Shown: positions 7,945 through 16,653, counted from the first letter of the stretch. The stretch: DNA of 33,224 nt from CAYMUN01 sp964440265 (GCA_964440265.1 CAYTRU010000003.1:1-33224), one strand, 5' to 3'. Notes: generated from the letters alone by a model not told the origin. Program-made: numbers and translations.

Positions 7945-8370
7945 GCTTTGGCATCAGCGACCCATGATTACATCATTATTGATTGCCCGCCTTCTCTAGG
8001 GTTATTAACAATTAATGGTTTGACGGCAGCTCATAGTGTGCTTATTCCTGTACAGGCAGAATATTATGCCTTGGAAGGCTTGAGTCAGCTGCTGAAAACT
8101 GTGCAAGCCGTGCGCAAGAGCACGAATCCGCAACTTGCGTTATTAGGCATTGCCCTCACGATGTTTGATAAGCGTAACAGTTTGAGCGAACAGGTTCAGC
8201 AAGAAGTCCAAAATTATTTTGGCGATAAGCTATTTACTAGCGTCATTCCTCGTAATGTGCGCCTGGCCGAAGCTCCCAGCTATGGTCGCACTATCTACGA
8301 GCACGACCGTTGGAGCAAGGGTGCCCGTGCGTACAAGGCCTTAGCTAAAGAGGTTCGCGATCGCACATAA
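7945..8370 (+). CDS. parA: Chromosome partitioning ATPase ParA/Soj, C-terminal part
   Basis: Only the last 141 residues are present; the 5' end is in the gap. YIIIDCPPSLGLLTINGL is the Walker B segment of ParA/MinD-type deviant Walker ATPases, followed by IPVQAEYYALEGLSQLL and the C-terminal VIPRNVRLAEAPSYGRTI typical of Soj. ParA forms ATP-dependent dimers on DNA and moves ParB-parS complexes. The reading frame is open from the first base after the gap. It converges with parB, 29 bp away, which is unusual because parA and parB are normally co-oriented. Confidence 0.93.
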   Translation, partial: ALASATHDYIIIDCPPSLGLLTINGLTAAHSVLIPVQAEYYALEGLSQLLKTVQAVRKSTNPQLALLGIALTMFDKRNSLSEQVQQEVQNYFGDKLFTSVIPRNVRLAEAPSYGRTIYEHDRWSKGARAYKALAKEVRDRT

Positions 8371-8399
8371 GGCCTCATCTTATTTACTTAACTAGCGGA

Positions 8400-9278
8400 C
8401 TAGCCGAATAGATTGATAATACGCACTAACTCTTCATCATTGCTAAAGCCAATTTCGAGCTTACCGCCATGAGCCGTGCGACGGATGGTGACAGGGGTTT
8501 TCAGTTTTTTACTGAGAGCCTTGGTGGCTGGCGTAGTAGTTGCGGTACGGGCATGCGCGTGTTTAACTTCGCGAACCCCGACTTTGACACTGGTCACGAA
8601 GCGTTCGGCTTGACGGACGCTCCACCCTTGGGCCTGGATGGTTTGGAGGAGATATGTTTGGCGTGTCGTATCACCTTTGAGGGCTAAGATAGCGCGGGCA
8701 TGGCCTTCGGTGATATGGCCGGCCGCCAAGGCTTCGCGGGCGTCTTCGGGCAAACGCAGCAAACGGACGATATTATTGACAGTAGACGTAGCTTTCCCCA
8801 AGCGTTGCGCAATGGTGTCATAGGAGAGTGAGAATTGTGCATGCAATCGTTCGATGCTGACTGCTTGCTCTAACGGGCTGAGGTCTACCCGCTGGACATT
8901 TTCGATAAGGGCGATTTCTAATTGTTCCAATTCCTGGCTGCTGCGAATAATGGCTGGCACCGTTTTGAGACCTGCGATCGTAGCAGCCCGCCAGCGGCGT
9001 TCACCGGCGATTAGCGTGTAAGTGTTATCTTTCATAAGGGTGACGACTAGTGGTTGGACTACGCCGTGACGTTTTATAGAGGCGGCTAATTCCTGTAGGG
9101 CAACGGTATCAAAATGCTTACGTGGCTGGTGGGGGTTAGCTTGTACTTGAGTAACCAGGATATTTTCGATCCGGTCACCAGGTGATTGCAGCAGGCTTTT
9201 ATCGAAATCTGTCGGCAACAGGGCCTCAAAACCTCGGCCTAACCCTTTTTTTTGTGCTTGGCTCATACTTCGCATCAT
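8400..9278 (-). CDS. parB: Chromosome partitioning protein ParB
   Basis: 292 aa. The N-terminal GLGRGFEALLP segment (ParA-stimulating tail) is followed by the NPHQPRKHFD box, IAGERRWRAA (CTP-binding GERRxRA box), LIENVQRVDLSPLEQA and an HTH region (IAQRLGKATSTVNNIVRLLRLP), with a short C-terminal dimerisation domain ending IINLFG. ParB binds parS and loads SMC. The start at 9278 has GGAGG 6 nt upstream on the minus strand. It lies 25 nt downstream of lepB and is probably cotranscribed with it. No parS-like TGTTTCACGTGAAACA was noticed in the window. Confidence 0.95.
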   Translation of the reverse strand: MMRSMSQAQKKGLGRGFEALLPTDFDKSLLQSPGDRIENILVTQVQANPHQPRKHFDTVALQELAASIKRHGVVQPLVVTLMKDNTYTLIAGERRWRAATIAGLKTVPAIIRSSQELEQLEIALIENVQRVDLSPLEQAVSIERLHAQFSLSYDTIAQRLGKATSTVNNIVRLLRLPEDAREALAAGHITEGHARAILALKGDTTRQTYLLQTIQAQGWSVRQAERFVTSVKVGVREVKHAHARTATTTPATKALSKKLKTPVTIRRTAHGGKLEIGFSNDEELVRIINLFG

Positions 9279-9303
9279 ACCACACCTCCCTAGGCGGGTA
9301 CCG

Positions 9304-9939
9304 TTAAAAGGTTTGTGCTTGACTGATCGGGAGTACCCGTAGGATCAGCTTACCGATAATTTGGTCAGCATTGATAGGACCAAAGGCTCGAGAATCAAGC
9401 GAATCTGGCCGATTGTCACCAGAGACAAAGAGCTGGTGTTCATTGAGCGTGACATTGACAGTACCAGTAGTAAGCGGAATATTTTTGCCGTACGAGAGAG
9501 TCTCATCAGGTTTAAACCCCTTAGGATGGTCTTTGTTGTAAATAATGTACGTGCCACCGGTTTTGTCGTTTAGGACGACATGATCCCCTGGTAAGCCGAT
9601 CACTCGTTTAATGAGCTGCTTACTATCGGACGGATTTGATCCGTCCAAGCCTGTTTCGGCAAAGACGATGATATCGCCTCTGGCCGGTATATAGTCGTGG
9701 CCAGTAAGTCGGGCCCAAGAGCGTGGTACTTTCCAGATAATTAGTTTGTCGTTATTTTGGAGCGTACTTACCATACTCCGGCCGTCGACTTGATATGACC
9801 GAAAGACAAAAGCCACAATGAACAGGGCGAATAGTAGGGCTATTACTAGAATACTTAGGGTGGAAAACAGTTCCCGCCGCTTCGAAGCTGGTTTTTTGGC
9901 TGGTGCCTTTGGGGCGGGTGAAATTGCTGCGTCATCCAT
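9304..9939 (-). CDS. lepB: Signal peptidase I
   Basis: 211 aa from the chosen ATG at 9939. A Pro/Ala/Lys-rich cytoplasmic N-terminus leads to one membrane span (about residues 26-46), then YQVDGRSM with catalytic Ser55 and KRVIGLPGDH with catalytic Lys111, and SGDNRPDSLDSRAFG near the C-terminus. It cleaves signal peptides from exported proteins at the outer membrane face. The start at 9939 rather than the longer GTG/ATG version at 9966 is supported by an extended -10 (TGG TATAGT) ending 10 nt upstream. It diverges from the LCP gene. Confidence 0.93.
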   Translation of the reverse strand: MDDAAISPAPKAPAKKPASKRRELFSTLSILVIALLFALFIVAFVFRSYQVDGRSMVSTLQNNDKLIIWKVPRSWARLTGHDYIPARGDIIVFAETGLDGSNPSDSKQLIKRVIGLPGDHVVLNDKTGGTYIIYNKDHPKGFKPDETLSYGKNIPLTTGTVNVTLNEHQLFVSGDNRPDSLDSRAFGPINADQIIGKLILRVLPISQAQTF

Positions 9940-9949
9940 ACAAGGTTTT

Positions 9950-9999
9950 ACTATACCACGAACCAAGGGGTTTACTCGTAAGCATCATGTGATTATAAT
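9950..9999. promoter_or_regulatory. Divergent promoters lepB / LCP gene
   Basis: Minus strand: TGG then TATAGT (plus coordinates 9950-9955), 10 nt from the lepB ATG, no clear -35. Plus strand: TTTACT (9971-9976), 17 bases, TATAAT (9994-9999), start near 10006. The two promoter regions overlap around 9971-9978, so they may compete or be jointly regulated. Confidence 0.6.
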
Positions 10000-10016
10000 G
10001 AAGCACACAGCAAGTG

Positions 10017-11555
10017 ATGGAACCGTTTAGACACAAACGGCGTGCGATCCAAGCTCAACGCCACATCAAAAAAGCCAACCTTAGGAATTCACCACCTGTG
10101 ACTGAGGTACTCTCAGCACGTGCGCGCTCACCAGTAATCCAGGTACCTCAGCCGGCTATTCGGCCTCAGCTCAACCTAGATTTACCCGGTGGTGATAGTC
10201 GCGCACGGGTGTACACTTTCTTTCGAAAAGCACCGCACCATCGGTTGCGACGCTGGGCCTTCCGAACTGTAACAGCCGGGCTAGTACTGGTTATCACGCT
10301 TGGTGGTCTATTGTTTTCACAAGCTTATCTCAAGGCACATAAGGTTTTTAAAGGGGGTACCGGTACGGCAGCTGCCCTAAAAGCCAACGTGGACCCTAGC
10401 CTACTAAAGGGAGAAGGGCGTGGCCGGGTCAACATTTTGCTGCTCGGGCGAGGTGGTGGTACCCATGATGCTCCTGATTTGACCGATACACTTATGCTCG
10501 CCAGTGTCGACCCGGTAAATCATACGGCTACTTTACTCAGTTTACCGCGCGACTTTTGGGTAAGAGTGGACGGTGCTGGCACGATGAAGCTAAATGCAGT
10601 ATGGCAGACAGGCGCCTCGCAGTATTTGGGCACAGTAAGTCCCGGTATCACAGATACAGAAGCGATTAAGAGCGGTTTTAAAACACTAGACCAGACGGTA
10701 GGAGAGACCTTGGGGTTACAGATTGACTACAATGTACTAGTAGATTTTCAGGCTTTTCAGCAGGCGGTCGATACGGTAGGGGGTGTGAACGTCACGGTAC
10801 CGAGCGATTTAATCGATCCTACCATGGCCTGGGAAAATTCTCATAATCCAGTACTAGCTCGGGCGGGTAACCAAACATTTGATGGCCAGCAGGCTTTGCG
10901 CTATGTTCGGTCTCGGGAAACTAGTAGTGACTTCGCTCGTGGTGAACGACAACGCGCGGTAATGATGGCTCTAAAGACTAAGGTGATCAATCTAGGCACG
11001 CTCGGTAATCCCTTGAAAGTATCAGGCTTACTAAATGCTTTTGGCGATAACGTGCAGACTGATCTATCAATCGATAATGCTACACGTTTATATAGCATCC
11101 TGAAAGATATCAATGATGACCAGGTCACTTCCTTAGGCCTAGGTGATGGCACAAATCAGTATGTGACTACTGGTAACATCAACGGCCAGTCGGTAGTGCT
11201 ACCGACAGCCGGGCTCTTTCAATACGACAAGATTCAGCAATTTATCCGCAGTCAGCTAAAAGACCCATACATCATGAAAGAAAAGGCTAAAATCCTCGTT
11301 TTGAATGCCAGTATGGTGCCCGGCGCGGCTACCCAAAAAGCTGAAGAGCTGAAAAGCTATGGCTATACAGTGTCAGGTACGGGAAATACTCCTGCCGGCA
11401 AGGAGACGCAAACCACACTAGTAGATCTGAGTCATGGCAAAGCGAAATACACCAAGAATTATCTGGAGCAACGGCTGGGCACCAAGGCCACGACTCATTT
11501 AGACGACACTACTATCTCCACGAACGGCGCCGAATTTGTTATTATACTAAGGTAA
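10017..11555 (+). CDS. LytR-CpsA-Psr family cell-wall polymer ligase
   Basis: 512 aa. A cytoplasmic basic N-terminus (about 75 residues) leads into one membrane span (VTAGLVLVITLGGLLFSQAY), then an extracellular LCP domain with VNILLLGRGG, DLTDTLMLASVDP, LLSLPRDFWV and the Arg-rich FARGERQRAVMMAL. The C-terminal approx. 90 residues (AKILVLNAS to EQRLG) match a LytR_C domain. LCP enzymes transfer undecaprenyl-linked polymers to peptidoglycan or cell-wall glycans, which fits a monoderm envelope. ATG 10017 was preferred to GTG 10014; there is no Shine-Dalgarno and the leader is about 10 nt. First gene of a three-gene operon. Confidence 0.9.
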   Translation: MEPFRHKRRAIQAQRHIKKANLRNSPPVTEVLSARARSPVIQVPQPAIRPQLNLDLPGGDSRARVYTFFRKAPHHRLRRWAFRTVTAGLVLVITLGGLLFSQAYLKAHKVFKGGTGTAAALKANVDPSLLKGEGRGRVNILLLGRGGGTHDAPDLTDTLMLASVDPVNHTATLLSLPRDFWVRVDGAGTMKLNAVWQTGASQYLGTVSPGITDTEAIKSGFKTLDQTVGETLGLQIDYNVLVDFQAFQQAVDTVGGVNVTVPSDLIDPTMAWENSHNPVLARAGNQTFDGQQALRYVRSRETSSDFARGERQRAVMMALKTKVINLGTLGNPLKVSGLLNAFGDNVQTDLSIDNATRLYSILKDINDDQVTSLGLGDGTNQYVTTGNINGQSVVLPTAGLFQYDKIQQFIRSQLKDPYIMKEKAKILVLNASMVPGAATQKAEELKSYGYTVSGTGNTPAGKETQTTLVDLSHGKAKYTKNYLEQRLGTKATTHLDDTTISTNGAEFVIILR

Positions 11556-11557
11556 TT

Positions 11558-12313
11558 ATGCGGTTAGCGTTTCAAAGTATTAAGCCCGCCAAAGGCATCG
11601 CTCCCCTTATTCATCTGGGACTGGTGCTGGTATTTCCAATTGCCGTTTTTGTATTAGTGCGTCTCGGTCAGCGATTTGTCGTGCTGGCACTCTGCATGAT
11701 CGTGCTGAGCAAATGGCGCATGTTTGCGGTACGGCCTCGCTTTTGGGCGGCCAATGTCCGTGCTAATGCCGTGGATCTGATGGTGGGCTTGTCAGTCGTC
11801 TTATTTATGACCCATAGCGGCAGTGTGGCTCTACAGATTGTCTGGGCAGCTGTCTACGCTGTCTGGTTACTAGTACTCAAGCCTCAATCGAGTATAGCCA
11901 TGGTCACCGCACAAGCCTTCGTCGGCCAGCTAGCAGCCCTCAGTGCCTTGTACCTGACCTGGGCAGATGGCCCCATCTACGGCTTGACACTACTCAGCGG
12001 CTTATTTTGCTTCTTGGCAGCTCGGCATTTCTTGGATGCCTTTGATGAACCGTATGCTAGGATGCTAGCCTACGTGTGGGGTTATTTCGGCGCGGCCCTA
12101 GCCTGGGTGCTGAGCCATTGGCTGTTGTTTTACCACGGCGTGGCCCAACCGACTCTGCTACTCAGTGCTTTAGGTTATGGTTTGGCGGTCTTGTATTATC
12201 TGGATCATCGAGACCGTTTGAGCAAGAATCTGCAGCAGCAGGTGATCTTTACCATGTTGGCCATCGTGGTGGTGGTGCTAGCCTTATCAGACTGGAGGGA
12301 TAAAGTTGTTTAA
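11558..12313 (+). CDS. Polytopic membrane protein of unknown function
   Basis: 251 aa with about eight or nine hydrophobic segments (for example 16-33, 71-87, 114-133, 138-153, 166-190, 198-214, 229-243) and short charged loops. I recognise no enzyme motif. It starts 2 nt after the LCP stop and its last 8 nt overlap the htrA start, so the three genes are translationally packed. By context it acts at the envelope with the LCP enzyme and HtrA; a flippase- or transport-like role is possible but nothing in the sequence shows it. Confidence 0.8.
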   Translation: MRLAFQSIKPAKGIAPLIHLGLVLVFPIAVFVLVRLGQRFVVLALCMIVLSKWRMFAVRPRFWAANVRANAVDLMVGLSVVLFMTHSGSVALQIVWAAVYAVWLLVLKPQSSIAMVTAQAFVGQLAALSALYLTWADGPIYGLTLLSGLFCFLAARHFLDAFDEPYARMLAYVWGYFGAALAWVLSHWLLFYHGVAQPTLLLSALGYGLAVLYYLDHRDRLSKNLQQQVIFTMLAIVVVVLALSDWRDKVV

Positions 12314-13490
12314 ATCAAAAAAACGACGGTCACAGGCGGTAGCTTTACTGTTTTTTGTAGCAGCACTGCTAGCGAGTAGCGGTGGAGGAGCCTGGCTGGA
12401 GCATCATTATGATACGGCTAACTCAGCAGACGATGTAGGCTCCCAGCAAAAGATCGTAACCAGCCGCAGTCGCTTGATTAGTCAAATAGCCAAGTCGGTC
12501 GGCCCCAGTGTCGTGAGCGTCGATGTCAATATTTCGGCTGATGCATCAAGTAGCGACGGCTTTGACCCTTTCGGCTTTTCAGCGCCGCAACAAGAGCAGG
12601 CTGCGGGTACCGGTGTCATTATTAGTGATAGTGGCATAGTTATGACTAATCGACACGTGGTACCAACCGGGACGACAAGTGTACGAATAACTTTAAGTGA
12701 TGGCACTGAACTTCGGGATGTCTCGGTAATCGGTCGCACGAATGATAATGATAGCCTGGACATCGCCTTCCTGAAGATAAACGATTTACAGGGGCACAAG
12801 CTAAAGCCAGCTACTATCGGCGATTCAGCAACAGTACAGGTCGGTGATGACGTAGTAGCTATCGGCAATGCACTGGGCCAATTTCAGAACACCGTCACCA
12901 GCGGAATTATCTCTGGCTATGGCCGCAGCGTCCAGGCCGGCGATGGTTCCAACAGTACGGCTTCAGAAAACCTCGATAATCTCTTTCAGACTGATGCCGC
13001 GATCAATCCCGGCAATTCTGGGGGCCCGTTAGTAAACCTGAGCAACCAAGTCATCGGCATCAACACTGCCGTAGCCGGCGATGCTCAAAACATCGGTTTC
13101 GCCATCCCCATTAATGATGTAGGTGGTTTAATCAAGCAGGTTATCAAAAACGGTAAGTTTAGCCGTCCTTACCTGGGTGTGCGCTATGTACCGCTGACGG
13201 CCGACCTTGCCAAGGCCTACCATCTGTCAGTCGAAAACGGGGCCTTCGTAGCGCCAAGTAGCGGGGCGGCTAGTAATCCATCAGTTCTGCCCGATAGCCC
13301 TGCCGACCATGCCGGCTTGCAGACCAATGACGTCATCACACAGGTTGACGGCATCAATGTTGATCAAACACATAGCCTAACTAGTTTGCTCTCACCGCAC
13401 CAGCCCGGCGATCGTTTGGGTCTAACTATCGTCCGCGGTTCCAAAACACTTCACCTGACGGTGACGCTTGGCACCATGCCTGCCGATTGA
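12306..13490 (+). CDS. htrA: HtrA/DegP-like serine protease with PDZ domain
   Basis: 394 aa, starting at a TTG with GGAGG 7 nt upstream, which decides the start. One N-terminal membrane anchor (about residues 11-30), a linker rich in Ser and Asp, then a trypsin-like domain with the triad H117 (TNRHVV), D152 (SLDIAFLKI) and S238 (NPGNSGGPLV). A C-terminal PDZ domain follows (YLGVRYVPL to LTVTLGTMP). It degrades or refolds misfolded exported proteins. It overlaps the preceding membrane-protein gene by 8 nt. It ends with TGA, which fixes TGA as a stop in this genome. Confidence 0.94.
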   Translation: MFKSKKRRSQAVALLFFVAALLASSGGGAWLEHHYDTANSADDVGSQQKIVTSRSRLISQIAKSVGPSVVSVDVNISADASSSDGFDPFGFSAPQQEQAAGTGVIISDSGIVMTNRHVVPTGTTSVRITLSDGTELRDVSVIGRTNDNDSLDIAFLKINDLQGHKLKPATIGDSATVQVGDDVVAIGNALGQFQNTVTSGIISGYGRSVQAGDGSNSTASENLDNLFQTDAAINPGNSGGPLVNLSNQVIGINTAVAGDAQNIGFAIPINDVGGLIKQVIKNGKFSRPYLGVRYVPLTADLAKAYHLSVENGAFVAPSSGAASNPSVLPDSPADHAGLQTNDVITQVDGINVDQTHSLTSLLSPHQPGDRLGLTIVRGSKTLHLTVTLGTMPAD

Positions 13491-13621
13491 GCAATTAATT
13501 AGTTTTTGTGTTCACTGAGCAGCATAATTAACAGGGGTGAGAGTGTATCATTTTTGTATTCAGAGAGATTTTTAATCCGATGCTAGCGTATAGCAAAGAA
13601 GCCGGTAAGCTGAGGGTTACT

Positions 13622-13726
13622 GAGCGCATAATTAGCGGAATCGGGCGTGCTGAGAGCCTCGAGACTTTAAGTGTCTAGACCTTCTCGGTACGATGAAAGC
13701 GTCAGTCTGACGCTCGCTAATTGCTC
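13622..13726. ncRNA. Structured intergenic element between htrA and prmC
   Basis: AATTAGCG (13630-13637) is perfectly complementary to CGCTAATT (13715-13722), and outside it GAGC (13622-13625) pairs with GCTC (13723-13726) across a 4-nt bulge. Inside are AGCGTC-loop-GACGCT (13698-13714) and CGAGA with TCTCG around an AGAC/GTCT stem. This closes a three-way-junction-like element of about 105 nt. The remaining bases of the 260-bp spacer show no ORF; CGGCCCC is directly repeated at 13726-13738. Strand is unknown, as is whether it is a terminator system or a small RNA. Confidence 0.4.
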
Positions 13727-13750
13727 GGCCCCGGCCCCGGCAGTAAGGGC

Positions 13751-14590
13751 TTAATGGCTCACAAACAATTGGATGAAATCTTTAGTTTTTATGAGCTTGT
13801 AGTGGGACCGCTTGGCAATTCCTTGCAAGGCCGGCTGCTGAGCAGGCAAGGCTTCAGTTAAAATATACAACGGTTTATAGGCTAGTCGGTCGATTTGTTG
13901 AAATAGATGTCGGTACAATGCCAGGCCATCAGGACCACCGAATATGGCCACTTTAGGCTCATGGGCAGCGGCTGTATTAATCGGGTATGTATCTGGCACG
14001 TAGGGTAAATTGCACAGAAGTATATCGTAATCCTGGCTGGACTTATCCAGTAGATCGCTTACGGTAGTTGTTATGCTTAACGTAAATTTATCTACATTAT
14101 GTTTGGCGACTTGGAGTACTTCACGACTGATATCAAGCAAATCTATATGAGTGTTTGGTAGTTCTAGAGCGGCGGTAATCCCTAAGGCACCGCTACCTGT
14201 GCCGACATCGGCAATGCGGACAACCTTACTCTTTTGGCCTAGTTCACGCGTAAAATCCTGACTGACCACCAAGCTTTTTAGCAGCTCGATCATAGTTTCC
14301 GATTCAGGCCGTGGTACCAGCACGGCGGGTGAAATGATGAACTCGCGGCCATAAAATTCGCTTTTGTTGCGCAGATAGGCCAGTGGCTCATGCTGCGCTC
14401 GGCGCTTGAGTAACTTTTCAAGTTGAGTCAATTGAGTTGCAGACAATTGTGTATCAGGCTCTGCCAGCAGTCGTGCTCGGTCTACACCCAGTACATACTC
14501 AAGTAACACCAAGGCATCTAAGCGTCCTGTACTAAGCCTACTATTGTGTAGACAAAGTGTTGCTTGTTGTAACCAAATATTGATGGTCAT
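13751..14590 (-). CDS. prmC: Peptide chain release factor glutamine methyltransferase
   Basis: 279 aa. An N-terminal helical domain is followed by an SAM-dependent methyltransferase with DVGTGSGALG (about 128-137) and the catalytic motif NLPY (194-197) where most PrmC proteins have NPPY. It N5-methylates the Gln of the GGQ motif in RF1/RF2. The start at 14590 lies 7 nt from a -10 CATACT, so the mRNA is predicted leaderless. It normally follows prfA directly; here an opposite-strand gene separates the two. Confidence 0.92.
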   Translation of the reverse strand: MTINIWLQQATLCLHNSRLSTGRLDALVLLEYVLGVDRARLLAEPDTQLSATQLTQLEKLLKRRAQHEPLAYLRNKSEFYGREFIISPAVLVPRPESETMIELLKSLVVSQDFTRELGQKSKVVRIADVGTGSGALGITAALELPNTHIDLLDISREVLQVAKHNVDKFTLSITTTVSDLLDKSSQDYDILLCNLPYVPDTYPINTAAAHEPKVAIFGGPDGLALYRHLFQQIDRLAYKPLYILTEALPAQQPALQGIAKRSHYKLIKTKDFIQLFVSH

Positions 14591-14597
14591 ACTTACC

Positions 14598-14648
14598 AGT
14601 ATGCGACAACTTTAGTACATTGACAAGTTACTGTATATTTGTTATTTT
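14598..14648. promoter_or_regulatory. Divergent promoters sharing one -35 region
   Basis: Plus: TTGACA (14620-14625), 17 bases, TATTTT (14643-14648), toward the orphan gene. Minus: TTGTCA (plus coordinates 14621-14626), 17 bases, CATACT (14598-14603), toward prmC. The near-palindromic TTGACAA serves as -35 on both strands, so the two promoters should be mutually exclusive (inference). Confidence 0.55.
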
Positions 14649-14716
14649 ATATAAAACTTCTGCAAAGAGCAGCCTTGAATGATGAGTTAAGAATTAGAGT
14701 TTACGGAGCGGTAAGC

Positions 14717-15424
14717 ATGTGTGAGTCATCAGTATCAGGCAATCAAGAAATTGATCTGACGGGTTGTCAGCGATTTGTAGAAAAAGTTATAAGACTTGAG
14801 GAACTGGTTCCATTTAGGGTGAGTACCGATCTTGAGCCCGAGCCTTGGGGTAAGCTGGACACTGACATAGGTAGAGGTTCCGTTTATTCGAGTAGTATAT
14901 TTCTGGATGCTAACTTTAAGTTAGATAGTGAGGGCGCAGAACTCCAGATCGGTATTACCATAGATAATACTAGAAGACTTGAAAACGGTGCCATAAATGT
15001 TGTTACGGCTTGTCAGGCCCTTGTCTCTCATTCTCTACTAGACCCCACAGGGCGTCGTTACAGCGATGATACCATTCACCAAGTACGTGCCAGTAGTAAG
15101 GGCATAGCACCGTTCTTTACAAAGCACTTATGGTCGACTGATCCAAGCTTCAGGACGGACTCTAAGCCCAGATCGATACTTTCTGGGGAGCAGGCTGCTA
15201 AGGCTTTTGCCGCATTATTATCAGGAAAATTAACGGGCAAGCTTGATAGAGACCCTGAAGCTAGCGAGAGATTACTGAAAGATCTAGAAAGATGGGCAGA
15301 TGCCGGAGCCTTCCAGGATGCCTTGAACGAACCAGAGGATGTGTTTACTGCAGCTCGACTGATTGCCATAATGGCGAAACTTGATTTGTGCGGACCTGAT
15401 AATTATATTGAGCCGACGCTTTAA
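14717..15424 (+). CDS. Orphan protein of unknown function
   Basis: 235 aa from the ATG at 14717, which has GGAG 8 nt upstream; a TTG extension to 14639 is open but lacks support. No family recognised. It is soluble, with no signal peptide or membrane span, with a beta-rich N-terminal half (SIFLDANFKLDSEGAELQIGITID) and a helical C-terminal third (GEQAAKAFAALLSG onward). Arginine is often AGA or AGG, unlike the CGN-rich neighbours, and the sequence looks more AT-rich. It sits in opposite orientation between prfA and prmC. These points suggest a recent insertion. Confidence 0.7.
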   Translation: MCESSVSGNQEIDLTGCQRFVEKVIRLEELVPFRVSTDLEPEPWGKLDTDIGRGSVYSSSIFLDANFKLDSEGAELQIGITIDNTRRLENGAINVVTACQALVSHSLLDPTGRRYSDDTIHQVRASSKGIAPFFTKHLWSTDPSFRTDSKPRSILSGEQAAKAFAALLSGKLTGKLDRDPEASERLLKDLERWADAGAFQDALNEPEDVFTAARLIAIMAKLDLCGPDNYIEPTL

Positions 15425-15455
15425 TAAATGTCAATGACTTGCTAGCAGTAGCTGT

Positions 15456-16508
15456 TCATTTGCTGAGCAATTCGTGTTCGGCGGCCTGCAGAGCCATAAT
15501 AAGATCGTCGATGTCACCGGCTAATGCAGCGGGAATGTTGGAGCGGCTATAGGCGATACGGTGATCGGTGATGCGATCCTGTGGGAAGTTGTAGGTGCGG
15601 ATTTTTTCACTGCGGTCACCGGAGCCGATGAGTTTGCGGCGAGCGTCGGATTGTTCCTGTTGTTCGGTTTCGATTTTTTGGGCTAGCAAACGGGAACGTA
15701 AAACACTCATGGCTTTTGCTTTGTTTTTGATCTGGGATTTTTCGTCTTGATTGCTGACGACTAGGCCGGAGGGCAAGTGAGTGATACGCACCGCTGAGTC
15801 GGTAGTGTTGACACTCTGGCCGCCATGACCGCCGCTGCGGTAAACGTCGATGCGTAAATCAGCCGGGTCGATTTCGATGTCGGTTTCCTCAGCCTCCGGT
15901 AAGACTGCAACTGTCACGGTGGAGGTATGGATACGGCCCTGGCTCTCGGTGACAGGTACTCGCTGGACACGATGGACACCGGCTTCAAATTTTAGGTTTT
16001 TGTACGTCTCGACGCCGCGCACCGCGTAGACGATTTCCTTAAAGCCACCCGTGACACCGGGACTTTCACTGATGAGTTCAAGCTTAAAGCCGTGCGTTTC
16101 GGCCCAGCGAGCATACATACGATACAGTTCGCCGGCAAACAAGCTGGCTTCATCACCGCCGGCAGCAGCTCGGATTTCCATGATGATGTCACGATCGTCG
16201 TTGGGGTCTTGCGGAGTAAGGGCTTCCTGTAAGGCTGCTTGATTGGCCTGGATTTTACTGGCCAGTTCGGATAGCTCTAGCTCGGCCATCTCGCGCATTT
16301 CTGGGTCTGCATTATTTTTTAGTTCGTCGGCTGCTTTGCGGGCCGCGGCCAGGCGGGCTTGCTCATCAAGCAGATCAATCAGGTGTTCCAGCACATTCTG
16401 GCGTTTCGCTAGTTTCGGATAATTTTTATCACTAAAGATCGCCGGATCTTGTAGCTTTTGTTGCAGCTGAGCGTACTCTGCTCGGAGGGTGACTTCTTTT
16501 TCTTGCAT
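15456..16508 (-). CDS. prfA: Peptide chain release factor 1
   Basis: 350 aa, slightly shorter than usual at the N-terminus. It has the UAA/UAG-reading tripeptide PVT (185-187, in RVPVTESQGRIHTS) and the peptidyl-hydrolysis motif GGQ (229-231, in SGGHGGQSVNTTDSAV). An in-frame TGA two codons before the ATG fixes this start. An extended -10 (TGA TATACT) ends 9 nt upstream, so the mRNA is nearly leaderless. The gene itself ends with TGA, which RF1 does not read, so an RF2 must be encoded elsewhere. Confidence 0.96.
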   Translation of the reverse strand: MQEKEVTLRAEYAQLQQKLQDPAIFSDKNYPKLAKRQNVLEHLIDLLDEQARLAAARKAADELKNNADPEMREMAELELSELASKIQANQAALQEALTPQDPNDDRDIIMEIRAAAGGDEASLFAGELYRMYARWAETHGFKLELISESPGVTGGFKEIVYAVRGVETYKNLKFEAGVHRVQRVPVTESQGRIHTSTVTVAVLPEAEETDIEIDPADLRIDVYRSGGHGGQSVNTTDSAVRITHLPSGLVVSNQDEKSQIKNKAKAMSVLRSRLLAQKIETEQQEQSDARRKLIGSGDRSEKIRTYNFPQDRITDHRIAYSRSNIPAALAGDIDDLIMALQAAEHELLSK

Positions 16509-16517
16509 ATATCACTC

Positions 16518-16523
16518 AGTATA
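16518..16523 (-). promoter_or_regulatory. Extended -10 of prfA
   Basis: On the minus strand TGA precedes TATACT, 9 nt before the prfA ATG. A GAGGTGAT Shine-Dalgarno-like string overlaps it but lies 15 nt from the ATG, too far to act well. Confidence 0.5.
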
Positions 16524-16653
16524 TCACCTCTGTTAACACTTACTGTAGATTAGATGCCTAACCAGCTTTGTATGGTGGTATGGTGGCTAAAATAAAAAAA
16601 GCCTTTCCATCCAATCATCACAACAACTCGTTAGTTTTTTTCTAAGCAAGCGT

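Noticed and set aside
13540..13560. Minus-strand TGATACACT, like the -10 of other genes
   Set aside because: It has no good -35 and points into htrA antisense; no product to support it.
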